This document shows, piece by piece, positions 16,788 through 25,079 of a DNA stretch of 64,000 nt; the stretch's first letter is position 1; each line of letters starts with the position of its first letter. Source of the stretch: an uncultured cyanobacterium (GTDB lineage Bacteria; Cyanobacteriota; Cyanobacteriia; PCC-6307; Cyanobiaceae). Where the stretch lies: NCBI GenBank assembly GCA_903917565.1, contig CAIXBB010000038.1:124001-188000 (forward strand), written 5' to 3'. The position numbers were made by a program, and so were the translations under genes. The notes beneath the pieces are model-generated. The model saw nothing but the letters and a program-made list of their open reading frames with translations, was not told the origin of the DNA and did no database searches.

Positions 16788-18245
16788 TCAGAGGGCCAGC
16801 ACCAGCCGGCGGAAGTGGTCACCGCGGGCCTCGAAACTGGTGTACTGATCGAAGCTGGCACAGGCCGGGGACAGGAGCACCCCCTGGCAGCCAAGCCCCG
16901 GAGCCAACGTGGCGGCGCGGGCGACAGCCGTCTCCAGCCCCTCCTCCTGCTGCACCACGCCGCCATAACCGCTGGAGCCCAGCAGGGCGGCGAAGTCCTC
17001 CCGGGCGGCGCCGTAGAGCACCACCGCCGCCGCCCGCTCCTGGAGCCGCTCCAGCCAGGCCGTGGCGTCCCCCTGCTTCGACTGACCGCCGGCCAGCACC
17101 ACCAACGGACCCTCCAGGGCCCGCAGGGCTACTTCAGCGGCGTCGTAGTTGGTGGCCTTGCTGTCGTTGAACCAGGTGATGCCGTTCAGGTGGCGGAGGC
17201 GCTCCAGCCGGTGGGGCACCCCGGGGAAGCAGCGGCAGGCGGCCTCCATCGCCGCGGGCGCCAGCCCCGCCTGGAGCCCCACCGCCACTGCCAGCAGCAG
17301 GTTCTGGCGGTTGTGGGCCCCGGGCATCGCCAGGGCACTGGCGGGGAAGAGGGGTCCCTGGCGCCCCTGCACCAGGTCGTGCTCGTCGATCCAGAGCACC
17401 GGATCAAGGCCGGCCGGCAGGGCCTCCCGGGGCCCGGCGGTGATCCAGTCGGCGTGATCCCAGGTGTCCGCATGGCGGAGCAGGTCAGGGTCGTCGGCGT
17501 TGAGGATGCGAAGGCGGGAGTGCTCCAGCAGGCGCCGTTTGATGGCCCGGTAGGCGGCCATGGTGCCGTGACGCTCCAGGTGGTCGGGGGTGAGGGTGGT
17601 CCAGACGCCGATGGCGGGGGCGACCGCCGGGGCCGCCTCGAGCTGGTAGCTGCTCAGTTCCACCACCAGCCAGTCCGGGCGCGGCCCCTGCTCCAGGCGC
17701 CGCTGCAGCACCACCTCGGCGGCGGAGATGCCGACATTGCCGCAGAGCGGCGCGTCCTGGCCGCCCTGCTCCAGCAGGTGGTGCACCAGGCACGTGACCG
17801 TGGTCTTGCCGTTGGTGCCGGTGATGCCGATCCAGGGCACGTCCCGGCTGGCCTGCCAGGCGGGCACGATCTCCCCCTGCACCTGCACCCCTCGGGAGCG
17901 CAGCTCCTCCAACACCGGATGGTTCCAGGCAATGCCCGGGCTCACCACTACCACCGACGGCGGCAGCGGCAGGGCCTGGAACGCCGCAAGGCTGAGGGGC
18001 ACCCCTAGGTGCGCCCCGATGGCCTCGCTCTCCAGCTCTACCGCCCGGGCCCGGAGCTCAGGCGTGTCGTCACTCTCGATCACCTCCACCGTCTCGCCGC
18101 GGGCCTGAAGCAACCGGGCGGCCCCCAGTCCCGATCGGCCCAGGCCCACCACCACCGTGCAGGAAAGGGGTGGAACGGCCTCGGTGGGGCTCACGCTGGC
18201 TGGCTCAGATTCACGAACGGCCGAGGGTAGCAGCGAAAGGGACAT
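16788..18245 (-). CDS. murD: UDP-N-acetylmuramoyl-L-alanine:D-glutamate ligase
   Basis: 485 residues. It adds D-glutamate to the peptidoglycan precursor in the cytoplasm, using ATP. Seen are the N-terminal Rossmann-like domain (VVVGLGRSGLGAARLL), the ATP loop GITGTNGKTT (residues 140-149), the Mur ligase motif NVGISAAEVV, HLERHGTMAAYRAIK, and WFNDSKATNYDAA in the C-terminal domain. The length is a little above average because of a 28-residue N-terminal lead. It is the first gene of a leftward pair with the EVE-domain gene. A tRNA gene lies upstream on the same strand. Confidence 0.97.
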   Translation of the reverse strand: MSLSLLPSAVRESEPASVSPTEAVPPLSCTVVVGLGRSGLGAARLLQARGETVEVIESDDTPELRARAVELESEAIGAHLGVPLSLAAFQALPLPPSVVVVSPGIAWNHPVLEELRSRGVQVQGEIVPAWQASRDVPWIGITGTNGKTTVTCLVHHLLEQGGQDAPLCGNVGISAAEVVLQRRLEQGPRPDWLVVELSSYQLEAAPAVAPAIGVWTTLTPDHLERHGTMAAYRAIKRRLLEHSRLRILNADDPDLLRHADTWDHADWITAGPREALPAGLDPVLWIDEHDLVQGRQGPLFPASALAMPGAHNRQNLLLAVAVGLQAGLAPAAMEAACRCFPGVPHRLERLRHLNGITWFNDSKATNYDAAEVALRALEGPLVVLAGGQSKQGDATAWLERLQERAAAVVLYGAAREDFAALLGSSGYGGVVQQEEGLETAVARAATLAPGLGCQGVLLSPACASFDQYTSFEARGDHFRRLVLAL

Positions 18246-18293
18246 ACACCCTGAATCGGCGGTGATTCACGGGCTATGGATTGAACTGAAAAT

Positions 18294-18364
18294 GGGCGAT
18301 ACTGGAATCGAACCAGTGACTCCTACCGTGTCAAGGTAGTGCTCTACCTCTGAGCTAATCGCCC
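18294..18364 (-). tRNA. tRNA-Val (anticodon GAC)
   Basis: The minus-strand sequence folds as a 71-base tRNA: acceptor GGGCGAT/ATCGCCC, D arm GCTC-GAGC, anticodon arm CTACC-TTGACAC-GGTAG with anticodon GAC, and T arm ACTGG-TTCGATT-CCAGT. The CCA end is not encoded. Confidence 0.95.
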
Positions 18365-18531
18365 GTTACCGGGATCACCGACGTTCAGGGAAGTACGCAG
18401 CGCATCTCGAAGAATTTCGAAAGGAATTGTCGTTCGTAACATCACCCACGGGAACTCCGTCAGATCCGTGTCTTCCCAGGGCTTTTCCTACTCGCCGGCC
18501 TTCCCTCCTGTCAACTTGAGGCCCCGACACC

Positions 18532-19305
18532 TCAATGGCGCTCCATCCGGATCCGAAAGCGCTCCCGTTTGGTGGGATCGATCGCCAGCACCTCCAGCTC
18601 CCCCCGCCCCTCCAGCTGGATCCGCGATCCCACGGCCAGCAGCTGGCTGGGGCTGCTGACCACGCTCCAGTCGATGCGGACCGCCCCCTGCCGGATCAGG
18701 GTGGCCATGCGGTTGCGGGACAGGCCGAAACCGGCGGACGCCAGGGCATCCAGGCGCAAAGAGGCTTCCACCGTGGTCAGCTGACGGGGCAGGCGCCGGA
18801 CCGGCAGCTGCAGCGCCTCGATGGGTCGGGCCTCGAAGCGCACAGGCACCGTTCGCACCAGGCCCTCGCCACCATCCAGGCGCCCGGCCAGGGCCACCGT
18901 GACGATGGCCTGACCGCCCCGATCACCGCGCAGCCAGAGATCGCCCCACTCCGCCGCGCTGGCACCGGCCTGGGCCAGCCCCTCGACCATGTCGGTCGCG
19001 GAGGCGGGGTCGAACAGGAAATTGCCGCTGATCTCCAGCCCCATCAGGGCGGGGGGTGTGAGCTCCTGTCCCGCCCGTCCCAGCAGCAGGCAGCGGCGCT
19101 CGGCGCCGGGGTGGCCGCCGTCACTGGCCAGGCTCAGCTCGCTGAGGGCACCGAGCCTGGCCTCGGCCTCCTCCCGCAGCGCGGCGTCCAGAAAACCGCT
19201 GACCTTGGGCTCCCAGGTGCGCAGGGCCGATTCCGCCAGGCTGAACAGGCCCTCGAGGGCCTGCGGGTGGCGACTCCCCTCCAGCAGATCCCGTCGTGGA
19301 AGCAT
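18532..19305 (-). CDS. Photosystem II S4-domain RNA-binding protein
   Basis: 257 residues. The N-terminal half matches the cyanobacterial and plastid YlmH-like module (PRRDLLEGSRHPQALEGLFS, EISGNFLFDPASATDMVEGL, EWGDLWLRGDRGGQAIV). It is followed by an S4 domain near residues 180-240 (LRLDALASAGFGLSRNRMAT, LIRQGAVRIDW). It is known as the 'photosystem II S4 domain protein' from its distribution in oxygenic phototrophs; the exact RNA target is not established. It follows a hypothetical membrane protein by 12 bases. Confidence 0.9.
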   Translation of the reverse strand: MLPRRDLLEGSRHPQALEGLFSLAESALRTWEPKVSGFLDAALREEAEARLGALSELSLASDGGHPGAERRCLLLGRAGQELTPPALMGLEISGNFLFDPASATDMVEGLAQAGASAAEWGDLWLRGDRGGQAIVTVALAGRLDGGEGLVRTVPVRFEARPIEALQLPVRRLPRQLTTVEASLRLDALASAGFGLSRNRMATLIRQGAVRIDWSVVSSPSQLLAVGSRIQLEGRGELEVLAIDPTKRERFRIRMERH

Positions 19306-19317
19306 GGCGACAGGGGA

Positions 19318-19821
19318 TCAGATGTCGTCCAGCCGTACGACCGCCTTCGGTCGCGCCAGCTGGATGGTGGTCCAGGGGATCTCGCTCCCGGCAGGTACCT
19401 CCAGCAGCAGCAGCCAGCAGCCCTCGTCGAGCCGGTTGCGCAGGATGCGGATGCGGTCGTCCTCCTCGGAGCTGACGCTGGCGGCGGCGGCGAAGCTGCC
19501 CATCCAACCGGAGCCCATGCCCAGCAGGCCGCCGATCAGCGGCTCCCCATAGGCGCCGGCGAAGCTGAAGGTGTGCAGATCGGTGATCTGGGTGAAGGTG
19601 AGCCCGGCCAGGAAGCCGAAGGGCAGCAACCAGCGGACCATTGACTGCTGCCGCCGCCGTCGGGCCGTGGCCGGATCCAGCCGCTCGACCTCCGACATGG
19701 TCGCTTCGCCGCTGCCGATCGCCAGGACGCGGGTCGGGGCAGGCTGAAGCGCCAATAACCGATCCCGCAACGCCTGCAGGCGATCGCGGTCGTCCAGCAC
19801 GACCACCACACTCAAGGACAT
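19318..19821 (-). CDS. Cyanobacterial membrane protein with glycine-rich segment, unknown function
   Basis: 167 residues. The first 40 (MSLSVVVVLDDRDRLQALRD and on) look soluble. A hydrophobic helix follows (RWLLPFGFLAGLTF), then FAGAYGEPLIGGLLGMGSGW, a small-residue membrane segment like a glycine zipper. The soluble tail has SEEDDRIRILRNRLDEGCWL and EIPWTTIQLARPKAVV. I do not recognise a named family. The frame stays open far upstream antisense to serA, which is taken as a shadow. It lies divergent from serA (87 bases between starts) and upstream of the S4-domain gene. Confidence 0.78.
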   Translation of the reverse strand: MSLSVVVVLDDRDRLQALRDRLLALQPAPTRVLAIGSGEATMSEVERLDPATARRRRQQSMVRWLLPFGFLAGLTFTQITDLHTFSFAGAYGEPLIGGLLGMGSGWMGSFAAAASVSSEEDDRIRILRNRLDEGCWLLLLEVPAGSEIPWTTIQLARPKAVVRLDDI

Positions 19822-19908
19822 GGGCTCGTCTCCGCTCCGCTCTCTACACTGCACCTCCGGCCTGCCCCCCTGGGGGCGTACCCCCCGCCCTCCGCAACGC
19901 TGCCGGAT

Positions 19909-21495
19909 ATGACGAAGGTTCTGGTCTCCGATCCCATCGACCAGGCGGGGATCGACATCCTCTCCCAGGTTGCCCAGGTGGACGTGCGCACGGGCCTCAG
20001 CCCGGAGCAGCTGGTGGCCTGCATCGGCGACTACGACGGGCTGATGATCCGCTCCGGCACCCAGGTGACCGCCGAGGTGATCGAGGCCGCCGGACAGCTG
20101 CGGATCATCGGCCGGGCTGGCGTCGGGGTCGACAACGTCGATGTGCCCGCCGCCACCCGTCGCGGCGTGATCGTCGTGAATTCTCCTGAAGGCAACACGA
20201 TCGCCGCCGCCGAGCATGCCCTGGCGCTGATGCTCTCCCTCTCGCGGCACGTGCCCCACGCCCACGCCAGCACCATGGCCGGCGGCTGGGACCGCAAGAC
20301 CTACGTGGGCAACGAGCTCTACAAGAAAACCCTGGGCGTGGTGGGCCTCGGCAAAATCGGCTCCCACGTGGCCCGCGTCGCCCGGGCCCTGGGGATGGAC
20401 GTGGCCGCCTACGACCCGTTCATCTCCGCCGAGCGTGCCCAGCTGCTGCAGGTACGGCTGCTGCCCCTGCCCCAGCTGTTCGCCGAAGCCGACTACGTCA
20501 GCCTGCACCTGCCCCGCACGCCGGACACGGAGAACCTGGTCAACGCGGCGCTGCTGGCCTCGATGAAGCCCACCGCCCGGCTGGTGAACTGCGCCCGGGG
20601 CGGCATCATCGACGAACAGGCCCTGGCCGATGCGGTGGAAAACCGGGTGATCGCCGGCGCGGCGATCGACGTGTACGCCAAGGAACCGCTGGCGGCCGAT
20701 TCGCCGCTGCGCCTCGTCAAGGAACGCCTGATCCTCACCCCCCACCTGGGGGCCTCCACGGAGGAAGCCCAGGAAAACGTGGCCATCGACGTGGCCGAGC
20801 AGATCCGGGACGTGCTCCTGGGCCTGCCGGCCCGCAGCGCCGTGAACATCCCCGGCCTGACCGCCGAGGTGATGGAGCAGCTCAAGCCCCATCTGCAGCT
20901 GGCCGAAACCCTGGGCCTGCTGCTCAGCCAGCTGGCCGGTGGCCAGATCAGTGAGCTGGAGGTGCGGCTGCAGGGGGAATTCGCCTCCCATCCGGCCCAG
21001 CCCCTGGTGGTGGCGGCCCTCAAGGGGATCCTGTCGGCCGCCCTCGGGGACAGCATCAATTATGTCAACGCCAGCCTGGAGGCCAAGGAGCGCGGCATCC
21101 GCGTGCTCGAGGTGAAGGACGACACCAGCCGCGACTTCGCCGGCGGCTCGCTCCAGCTCAGCTCCCGCAGCCCCAAAGGGAACCACAGCGTCACCGGGGC
21201 GGTGTTCGCCGACGGTGAACTGCGCATCACCACCATCGACGAATTCCCGGTGAACGTGACCCCGAGCCGCCACATGCTGTTCACCCGCCACCGGGACATG
21301 CCCGGCATCATCGGCCAGCTGGGTTCCCTGCTCGGGGAGCACAACGTCAACATCGCCTCGATGCAGGTGGGGCGCCGCATCGTGCGGGGCGATGCCGTGA
21401 TGGTGCTGAGTCTCGACGACCCGATCCCCCCCAGCCTGCTGGCGGCGATCCACAGCATCAACGGCATCCAGGCCGCCCATCCGGTCACCCTCTGA
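19909..21495 (+). CDS. serA: D-3-phosphoglycerate dehydrogenase
   Basis: 528 residues, the long three-domain form. It oxidises 3-phosphoglycerate to 3-phosphohydroxypyruvate, the first step of serine synthesis. Seen are the NAD-binding motif [20 protein letters not shown], catalytic-region blocks [14 protein letters not shown] and [17 protein letters not shown], an intervening domain ([20 protein letters not shown]), and a C-terminal ACT domain ([28 protein letters not shown]). The ACT domain suggests control by serine, not shown here. It overlaps prmA by one base (TGATG), so the two are translationally coupled. Confidence 0.97.
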   Translation: MTKVLVSDPIDQAGIDILSQVAQVDVRTGLSPEQLVACIGDYDGLMIRSGTQVTAEVIEAAGQLRIIGRAGVGVDNVDVPAATRRGVIVVNSPEGNTIAAAEHALALMLSLSRHVPHAHASTMAGGWDRKTYVGNELYKKTLGVVGLGKIGSHVARVARALGMDVAAYDPFISAERAQLLQVRLLPLPQLFAEADYVSLHLPRTPDTENLVNAALLASMKPTARLVNCARGGIIDEQALADAVENRVIAGAAIDVYAKEPLAADSPLRLVKERLILTPHLGASTEEAQENVAIDVAEQIRDVLLGLPARSAVNIPGLTAEVMEQLKPHLQLAETLGLLLSQLAGGQISELEVRLQGEFASHPAQPLVVAALKGILSAALGDSINYVNASLEAKERGIRVLEVKDDTSRDFAGGSLQLSSRSPKGNHSVTGAVFADGELRITTIDEFPVNVTPSRHMLFTRHRDMPGIIGQLGSLLGEHNVNIASMQVGRRIVRGDAVMVLSLDDPIPPSLLAAIHSINGIQAAHPVTL

Positions 21496-22421
21496 TGGGC
21501 CTGGTCTGGTGGCGGCTGGAGATGGCCGCCCCTGCCGAACTGGAGGAATCCCTGCTCTGGAAGCTGCCGCTTCTCGGGGTGCCGAGGGTGGCCCTGCAAC
21601 ATCCCCCCGAGGCGCCGGAGCGCCGCCAGCTGCTGGCCTGGCTACCCGAAAGCGACTGGCCCGCCGACCAGCGGCAGGAGCTGGAGCGGGCCCTCGCCCC
21701 CCTGGGGGTGCCCTTCGACCTGGGCCTACCGCCGATCCACTGGCAGCGGCAGGACGATGAGGACTGGAGCCTGAGCTGGAAGAGCCACTGGCGGCCCGAT
21801 CCGGTGGGCGAGCGGCTGCTGGTGCTGCCGGCCTGGCTGGAGGTGCCGCCGGAGCAGGCCGCTCGCCTCGTGATCCGCATCGACCCGGGCAGTGCTTTCG
21901 GCACCGGCAGCCATCCCACCACCCGCCTCTGCCTTGAGGCGCTGGAGGCCCTGGCCGGCCACGGGCCGGGCTTACGGGGGCTGCGGGTGGCCGATCTGGG
22001 CTGCGGCAGCGGCATCCTTGGCCTGGCCGCCCTGCGGCTGGGGGCGGCGACCGTGGCGGCCGCCGACACCGACCCCCTGGCGGAGCGGGCGACACGGGAG
22101 AATGCCGCCCTGAACGGCCTGGACGGCGCCCCGGCCCTGAACGTGACCACGGGGTCGGCGGAGGCCCTGGCGGCGCTGCTCGGGGGGCGCGGCGCCGATC
22201 TGTTGCTCTGCAACATCCTGGCGCCGGTGATCGAGGCCCTGATTCCCTGCTTCCCACGCCTGCTGGGCCCCGGGGGCGTGGGCCTGCTCAGCGGCCTGCT
22301 GGTGGATCAGGCCCCTGGCCTGGAGCGGGATCTGCTGGCCGCGGGCTGGCGGGTGGAGCAGCGGGTCGAACAGGACCGCTGGGCCCTCCTGCGGATCCAT
22401 TCGGCATCGGATGTTGCATAA
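21495..22421 (+). CDS. prmA: Ribosomal protein L11 methyltransferase
   Basis: 308 residues. It methylates ribosomal protein L11 using S-adenosylmethionine. The N-terminal substrate-recognition region is followed by RIDPGSAFGTGSHPTTRLCL, the family signature, then the SAM loop VADLGCGSGILGLAALRLGA and the catalytic-region motif LLLCNILAPVIEALIP. It begins on the last base of the serA stop. An inverted repeat lies about 80 bases downstream. Confidence 0.95.
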   Translation: MGLVWWRLEMAAPAELEESLLWKLPLLGVPRVALQHPPEAPERRQLLAWLPESDWPADQRQELERALAPLGVPFDLGLPPIHWQRQDDEDWSLSWKSHWRPDPVGERLLVLPAWLEVPPEQAARLVIRIDPGSAFGTGSHPTTRLCLEALEALAGHGPGLRGLRVADLGCGSGILGLAALRLGAATVAAADTDPLAERATRENAALNGLDGAPALNVTTGSAEALAALLGGRGADLLLCNILAPVIEALIPCFPRLLGPGGVGLLSGLLVDQAPGLERDLLAAGWRVEQRVEQDRWALLRIHSASDVA

Positions 22422-22501
22422 GACACGCTGATCTGTGTCCTGGCTTTGATTGGCCTTCCCGGCCTGCCAGCCCAAGTTCGCCGGGAAACCCCCCTGTCGG
22501 A

Positions 22502-22523
22502 TGTAGGAAGGGCTCGTCCTACA
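22502..22523. promoter_or_regulatory. Inverted repeat between prmA and petF
   Basis: TGTAGGA and TCCTACA form a perfect 7-base stem around an 8-base loop, 41 bases before the petF start. There is no T tract, so it is more likely a 5' leader structure or a protein site for petF than a terminator of prmA. Confidence 0.45.
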
Positions 22524-22563
22524 GGCCCTGGCTGCCGGGTGTCTGTGAGCTCCAATCTCTTCC

Positions 22564-22863
22564 ATGGCTTCCTACAAGGTCACCCTCGTCAATGAAAGCG
22601 AGGGGCTGAACAAGACCATCGAGGTTCCCGACGACCAGTACATCCTCGACGCCGCCGAAGAGCAGGGCATCGACCTGCCCTACTCCTGCCGCGCCGGCGC
22701 CTGTTCCACCTGCGCTGGCAAGCTCACCGCCGGCACCGTCGACCAGTCGGATCAGAGCTTCCTCGACGACGACCAGATCGAGGCCGGTTTCGTCCTCACC
22801 TGCGTGGCCTACCCCACCTCCGACGTCACCATCAAGACCCACACCGAAGAAGAGCTCTACTGA
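22564..22863 (+). CDS. petF: Plant-type [2Fe-2S] ferredoxin
   Basis: 99 residues. It accepts electrons from photosystem I and feeds NADP reduction, nitrogen assimilation and thioredoxin reduction. Cluster cysteines are C42, C47, C50 and C80 in the pattern C-x4-C-x2-C...C ([19 protein letters not shown]). The sequence has the strongly acidic surface and EEELY end typical of the main photosynthetic ferredoxin. It is set off by a 140-base leader with an inverted repeat and is followed by a strong terminator, so a single-gene transcript is likely. Confidence 0.96.
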   Translation: MASYKVTLVNESEGLNKTIEVPDDQYILDAAEEQGIDLPYSCRAGACSTCAGKLTAGTVDQSDQSFLDDDQIEAGFVLTCVAYPTSDVTIKTHTEEELY

Positions 22864-22916
22864 GCTCCTCGCCGTGCGATTCACGCGGATCGCCCTTGAA
22901 CCCCGTGTTCTTCTCC

Positions 22917-22939
22917 GCCACCCTCAGGGGTGGCTTTTT
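22917..22939 (+). terminator. Terminator of petF
   Basis: A GCCACCCTC/GGGGTGGC hairpin is followed by five T residues, ending one base before the ATG of the next gene. Confidence 0.88.
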
Positions 22940-22940
22940 C

Positions 22941-23324
22941 ATGTCACTCCAGGTGGATACCGTGCTGACCTCCGGCAGCGAGCATCCCAGCCCCGGTGGC
23001 CAGTACAGCTACCGGGTCCTGGGACCCTGCTGTCGCCTTTTCGATCGGGAGGAACTCCCCTGGCCCTGCTGCCGCCTGGCCTGGCGCAGCAAGGAGCCCA
23101 GCTGGCGTCGCGTCGGCCGTCGCTTCGTGCCCGACCTGGCCGCCCGCCGCTGCCCCTCCTACGCCGTGGAACTGCTCCAGCCAGGGGCCAGGCCCACCCG
23201 CACCGTGATCACCCTGTTCCCCCAGCGGCTGACCCCCGGCCTGCAGGAGTGGTGGTACAGCAAGCTGCCGGGGTCCCTGGAGGCCGGCAACATGGCGCCG
23301 CCGGCGCCCGCCCCGGCGCCCTGA
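22941..23324 (+). CDS. Conserved cyanobacterial protein, cysteine-rich, unknown function
   Basis: 127 residues from the ATG at 22941; an upstream in-frame start would lie within the petF terminator. It has two CC pairs (GPCCRLFDRE, WPCCRLAWR), a further cysteine (ARRCPSYAVELLQPG) and a basic middle (WRRVGRRFVPDL). The tail is proline/alanine-rich. The cysteines hint at metal or cluster binding, but spacing fits no motif I know. It converges on psbV. Because the petF terminator abuts its start, expression must come from read-through or from a promoter inside the petF 3' region. Confidence 0.68.
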   Translation: MSLQVDTVLTSGSEHPSPGGQYSYRVLGPCCRLFDREELPWPCCRLAWRSKEPSWRRVGRRFVPDLAARRCPSYAVELLQPGARPTRTVITLFPQRLTPGLQEWWYSKLPGSLEAGNMAPPAPAPAP

Positions 23325-23344
23325 GCCGCTGTTGTCCGGCCATG

Positions 23345-23374
23345 AAAAAGCCGGCCAGCGCTGGGCTGCCGGCT
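23345..23374 (-). terminator. Terminator of psbV
   Basis: On the minus strand AGCCGGC...GCCGGCT forms a stem followed by a run of five T residues, 17 bases after the psbV stop. Confidence 0.82.
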
Positions 23375-23390
23375 GGAGATCGGTAAGGTC

Positions 23391-23948
23391 TCAGAAGTAG
23401 ATCTTGCCGCCGCCCCACTGGACGCCCTGGACCTTGGGGGCCACCAGGATGTAGCCGGCGATCAGGCGCAGGTCATCATCGTCCAGGTCGCGCATCTTCA
23501 CGAACACGTCGCTGCTGCGCAGGCTCGGATGCACATCGGAGATGCTGTACTCCCCGTCGTAGGAGGTGGGGTCCTTCATGTAATCGACCAGGGCCTCCAC
23601 CGAATCCCGGGGCGGGGTGGCCAGGGCGAGGGTTTCGGGATCCAGACCCACGTTCTGGTTGGTCTTGGTGATGCCGCCGGCATGGCAGGTGCCGCAGCTG
23701 TCATTGAAGAGCTTGCGGCCGCTCTTGACCTCCTTCTCGCTGAAGGTCACCAGGGACCCATCGGGGGAGACCGGCACGGTGAGGTCCTCGGTGCTCCACT
23801 GGGCCGCCGCCGCGGGACCCGCGAAGCAAACCAGAAGGGCCAGGGGAAGGATCAGCAGGGTCCGGGCGATGGCGCGGAGAACGGCGCGGGGGAGAGCGGT
23901 GCGGCGGACAGCTGAACAGGGGGCGGCTGAGAGAAGGAGGGGGGCCAT
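23391..23948 (-). CDS. psbV: Photosystem II cytochrome c550
   Basis: About 185 residues. It is a lumenal extrinsic subunit that stabilises the Mn cluster of photosystem II. A basic lead and hydrophobic helix end in AGPAAAA, a signal-peptidase site, giving a mature protein of about 137 residues starting QWSTEDLTVPV. Haem attachment is CGTCH (C85, C88, H89). The C-terminal IAGYILVAPKVQGVQWGGGK and final tyrosine-phenylalanine match the family. The start is uncertain: the ATG at 23948 gives a long signal region (49 residues), and an in-frame GTG lies further upstream at 23999. It has its own terminator. Confidence 0.95.
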   Translation of the reverse strand: MAPLLLSAAPCSAVRRTALPRAVLRAIARTLLILPLALLVCFAGPAAAAQWSTEDLTVPVSPDGSLVTFSEKEVKSGRKLFNDSCGTCHAGGITKTNQNVGLDPETLALATPPRDSVEALVDYMKDPTSYDGEYSISDVHPSLRSSDVFVKMRDLDDDDLRLIAGYILVAPKVQGVQWGGGKIYF

Positions 23949-24044
23949 GGAAGAAGCCGGCGAAATGGCGGTGGGACCGCAACTGAGACCTTGTATCACG
24001 GGCGACGGGTCCCCCGGAACCGAATCACGCGAACTGTTGCAGGC

Positions 24045-24992
24045 TCAGCCCGCCTCCCCCACCTCAAGGCTGAGGAAGTCCCTCGCCACGAGCGTTTCGG
24101 GAAAGATGGTCCTGGCCTCGGCCACCAGGTCGTCGGGGGTCATGGGGTTCCCCGCCACATAGCGGGGACTCAGGTGGGTGAGCACCAGCTGCTTCACACC
24201 AGCCTCCAGGGCGGTCTGGGCGGCCATGGTGCTGGTGGAGTGCTGGCGAGCGATGGCGAGCTCCGCCTCGCCGTGGGAAAAGGTGGATTCATGGATCAGC
24301 AGGTCGGCGCCCCTGGCCAGGGCCACCGCCGCCTCGCTGAACACCGTGTCGGTGCAGTAGACGACGCTGCTGCCTGGCCGGGGCGGCCCGCACAGGGCCG
24401 CCCCGCGGATCACCCGGCCGTCGTCGAGGGTGACGCTTCGACCGGCCTTGAGCTCCCCATAGACCGGCCCGGGGGGAATGCCCAGGGCCCTGGCCCGGTC
24501 CACGTCAAAGCGGCCGGGCCGCGGTTTCTGATCCACCCGGTAGGCGTAGGCCGGCACCCGGTGGGTGAGCGCCGTGCAACGCACCGTGATGTCGTCGTCA
24601 TCGAGCACCAGACAGCCCCGGGCCGCGGCCTCCTTCACCCGGTGCGTGCGCAGGGGATAGCCGATGCGGGTGGAGGAGGTGCGCATCACCCCCTCCAGGT
24701 AGTCCCGCAGCGGATCCGGTCCGTAGAGATCGATCCCGCCACAGCTGCCGGCCAGGCCCAGGCTGGCCAGCAGCCCCGGCAGACCGAAGACGTGGTCGCC
24801 GTGCATGTGGGTGACGAAGATCCGGCGCAGCTGCGACACCCGCAGCTCGCTGCGCAGGAACTGGTGCTGGGTTCCCTCACCGCAGTCGAACAGCCAGAGC
24901 TCAGCCCGCTGGGGCAGACGCAGGGCGACGGCGGAAACGTTGCGGGCGCGGGTGGGAACGCCGGAACTTGTTCCCAGGAAGGTGACCTGCAC
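24045..24992 (-). CDS. rnz: Ribonuclease Z
   Basis: 315 residues. This zinc endonuclease trims the 3' end of tRNA precursors, needed here because at least the tRNA-Val gene lacks an encoded CCA. It is a metallo-beta-lactamase fold: [18 protein letters not shown], then the zinc motif THMHGDH (H62, H64, D66, H67), YCTDT, HESTF and LTHLSPRY. It is divergent from the SpoIID-domain gene with 87 bases between starts. Confidence 0.96.
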   Translation of the reverse strand: MQVTFLGTSSGVPTRARNVSAVALRLPQRAELWLFDCGEGTQHQFLRSELRVSQLRRIFVTHMHGDHVFGLPGLLASLGLAGSCGGIDLYGPDPLRDYLEGVMRTSSTRIGYPLRTHRVKEAAARGCLVLDDDDITVRCTALTHRVPAYAYRVDQKPRPGRFDVDRARALGIPPGPVYGELKAGRSVTLDDGRVIRGAALCGPPRPGSSVVYCTDTVFSEAAVALARGADLLIHESTFSHGEAELAIARQHSTSTMAAQTALEAGVKQLVLTHLSPRYVAGNPMTPDDLVAEARTIFPETLVARDFLSLEVGEAG

Positions 24993-25079
24993 ATCCGGGA
25001 AGCCTCAGGTGGCATGCTGCCACGCCGCCAGCCGGTGTGGTGGCCGGCGCAGTGGCCGCGGCCAGAGCACCCGTCCAAA

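Noticed and set aside
19822-22257. Long minus-strand extension upstream of the 19.3 kb membrane protein
   Set aside because: Antisense to serA and prmA and without protein-like character; the start at 19821 is preferred.
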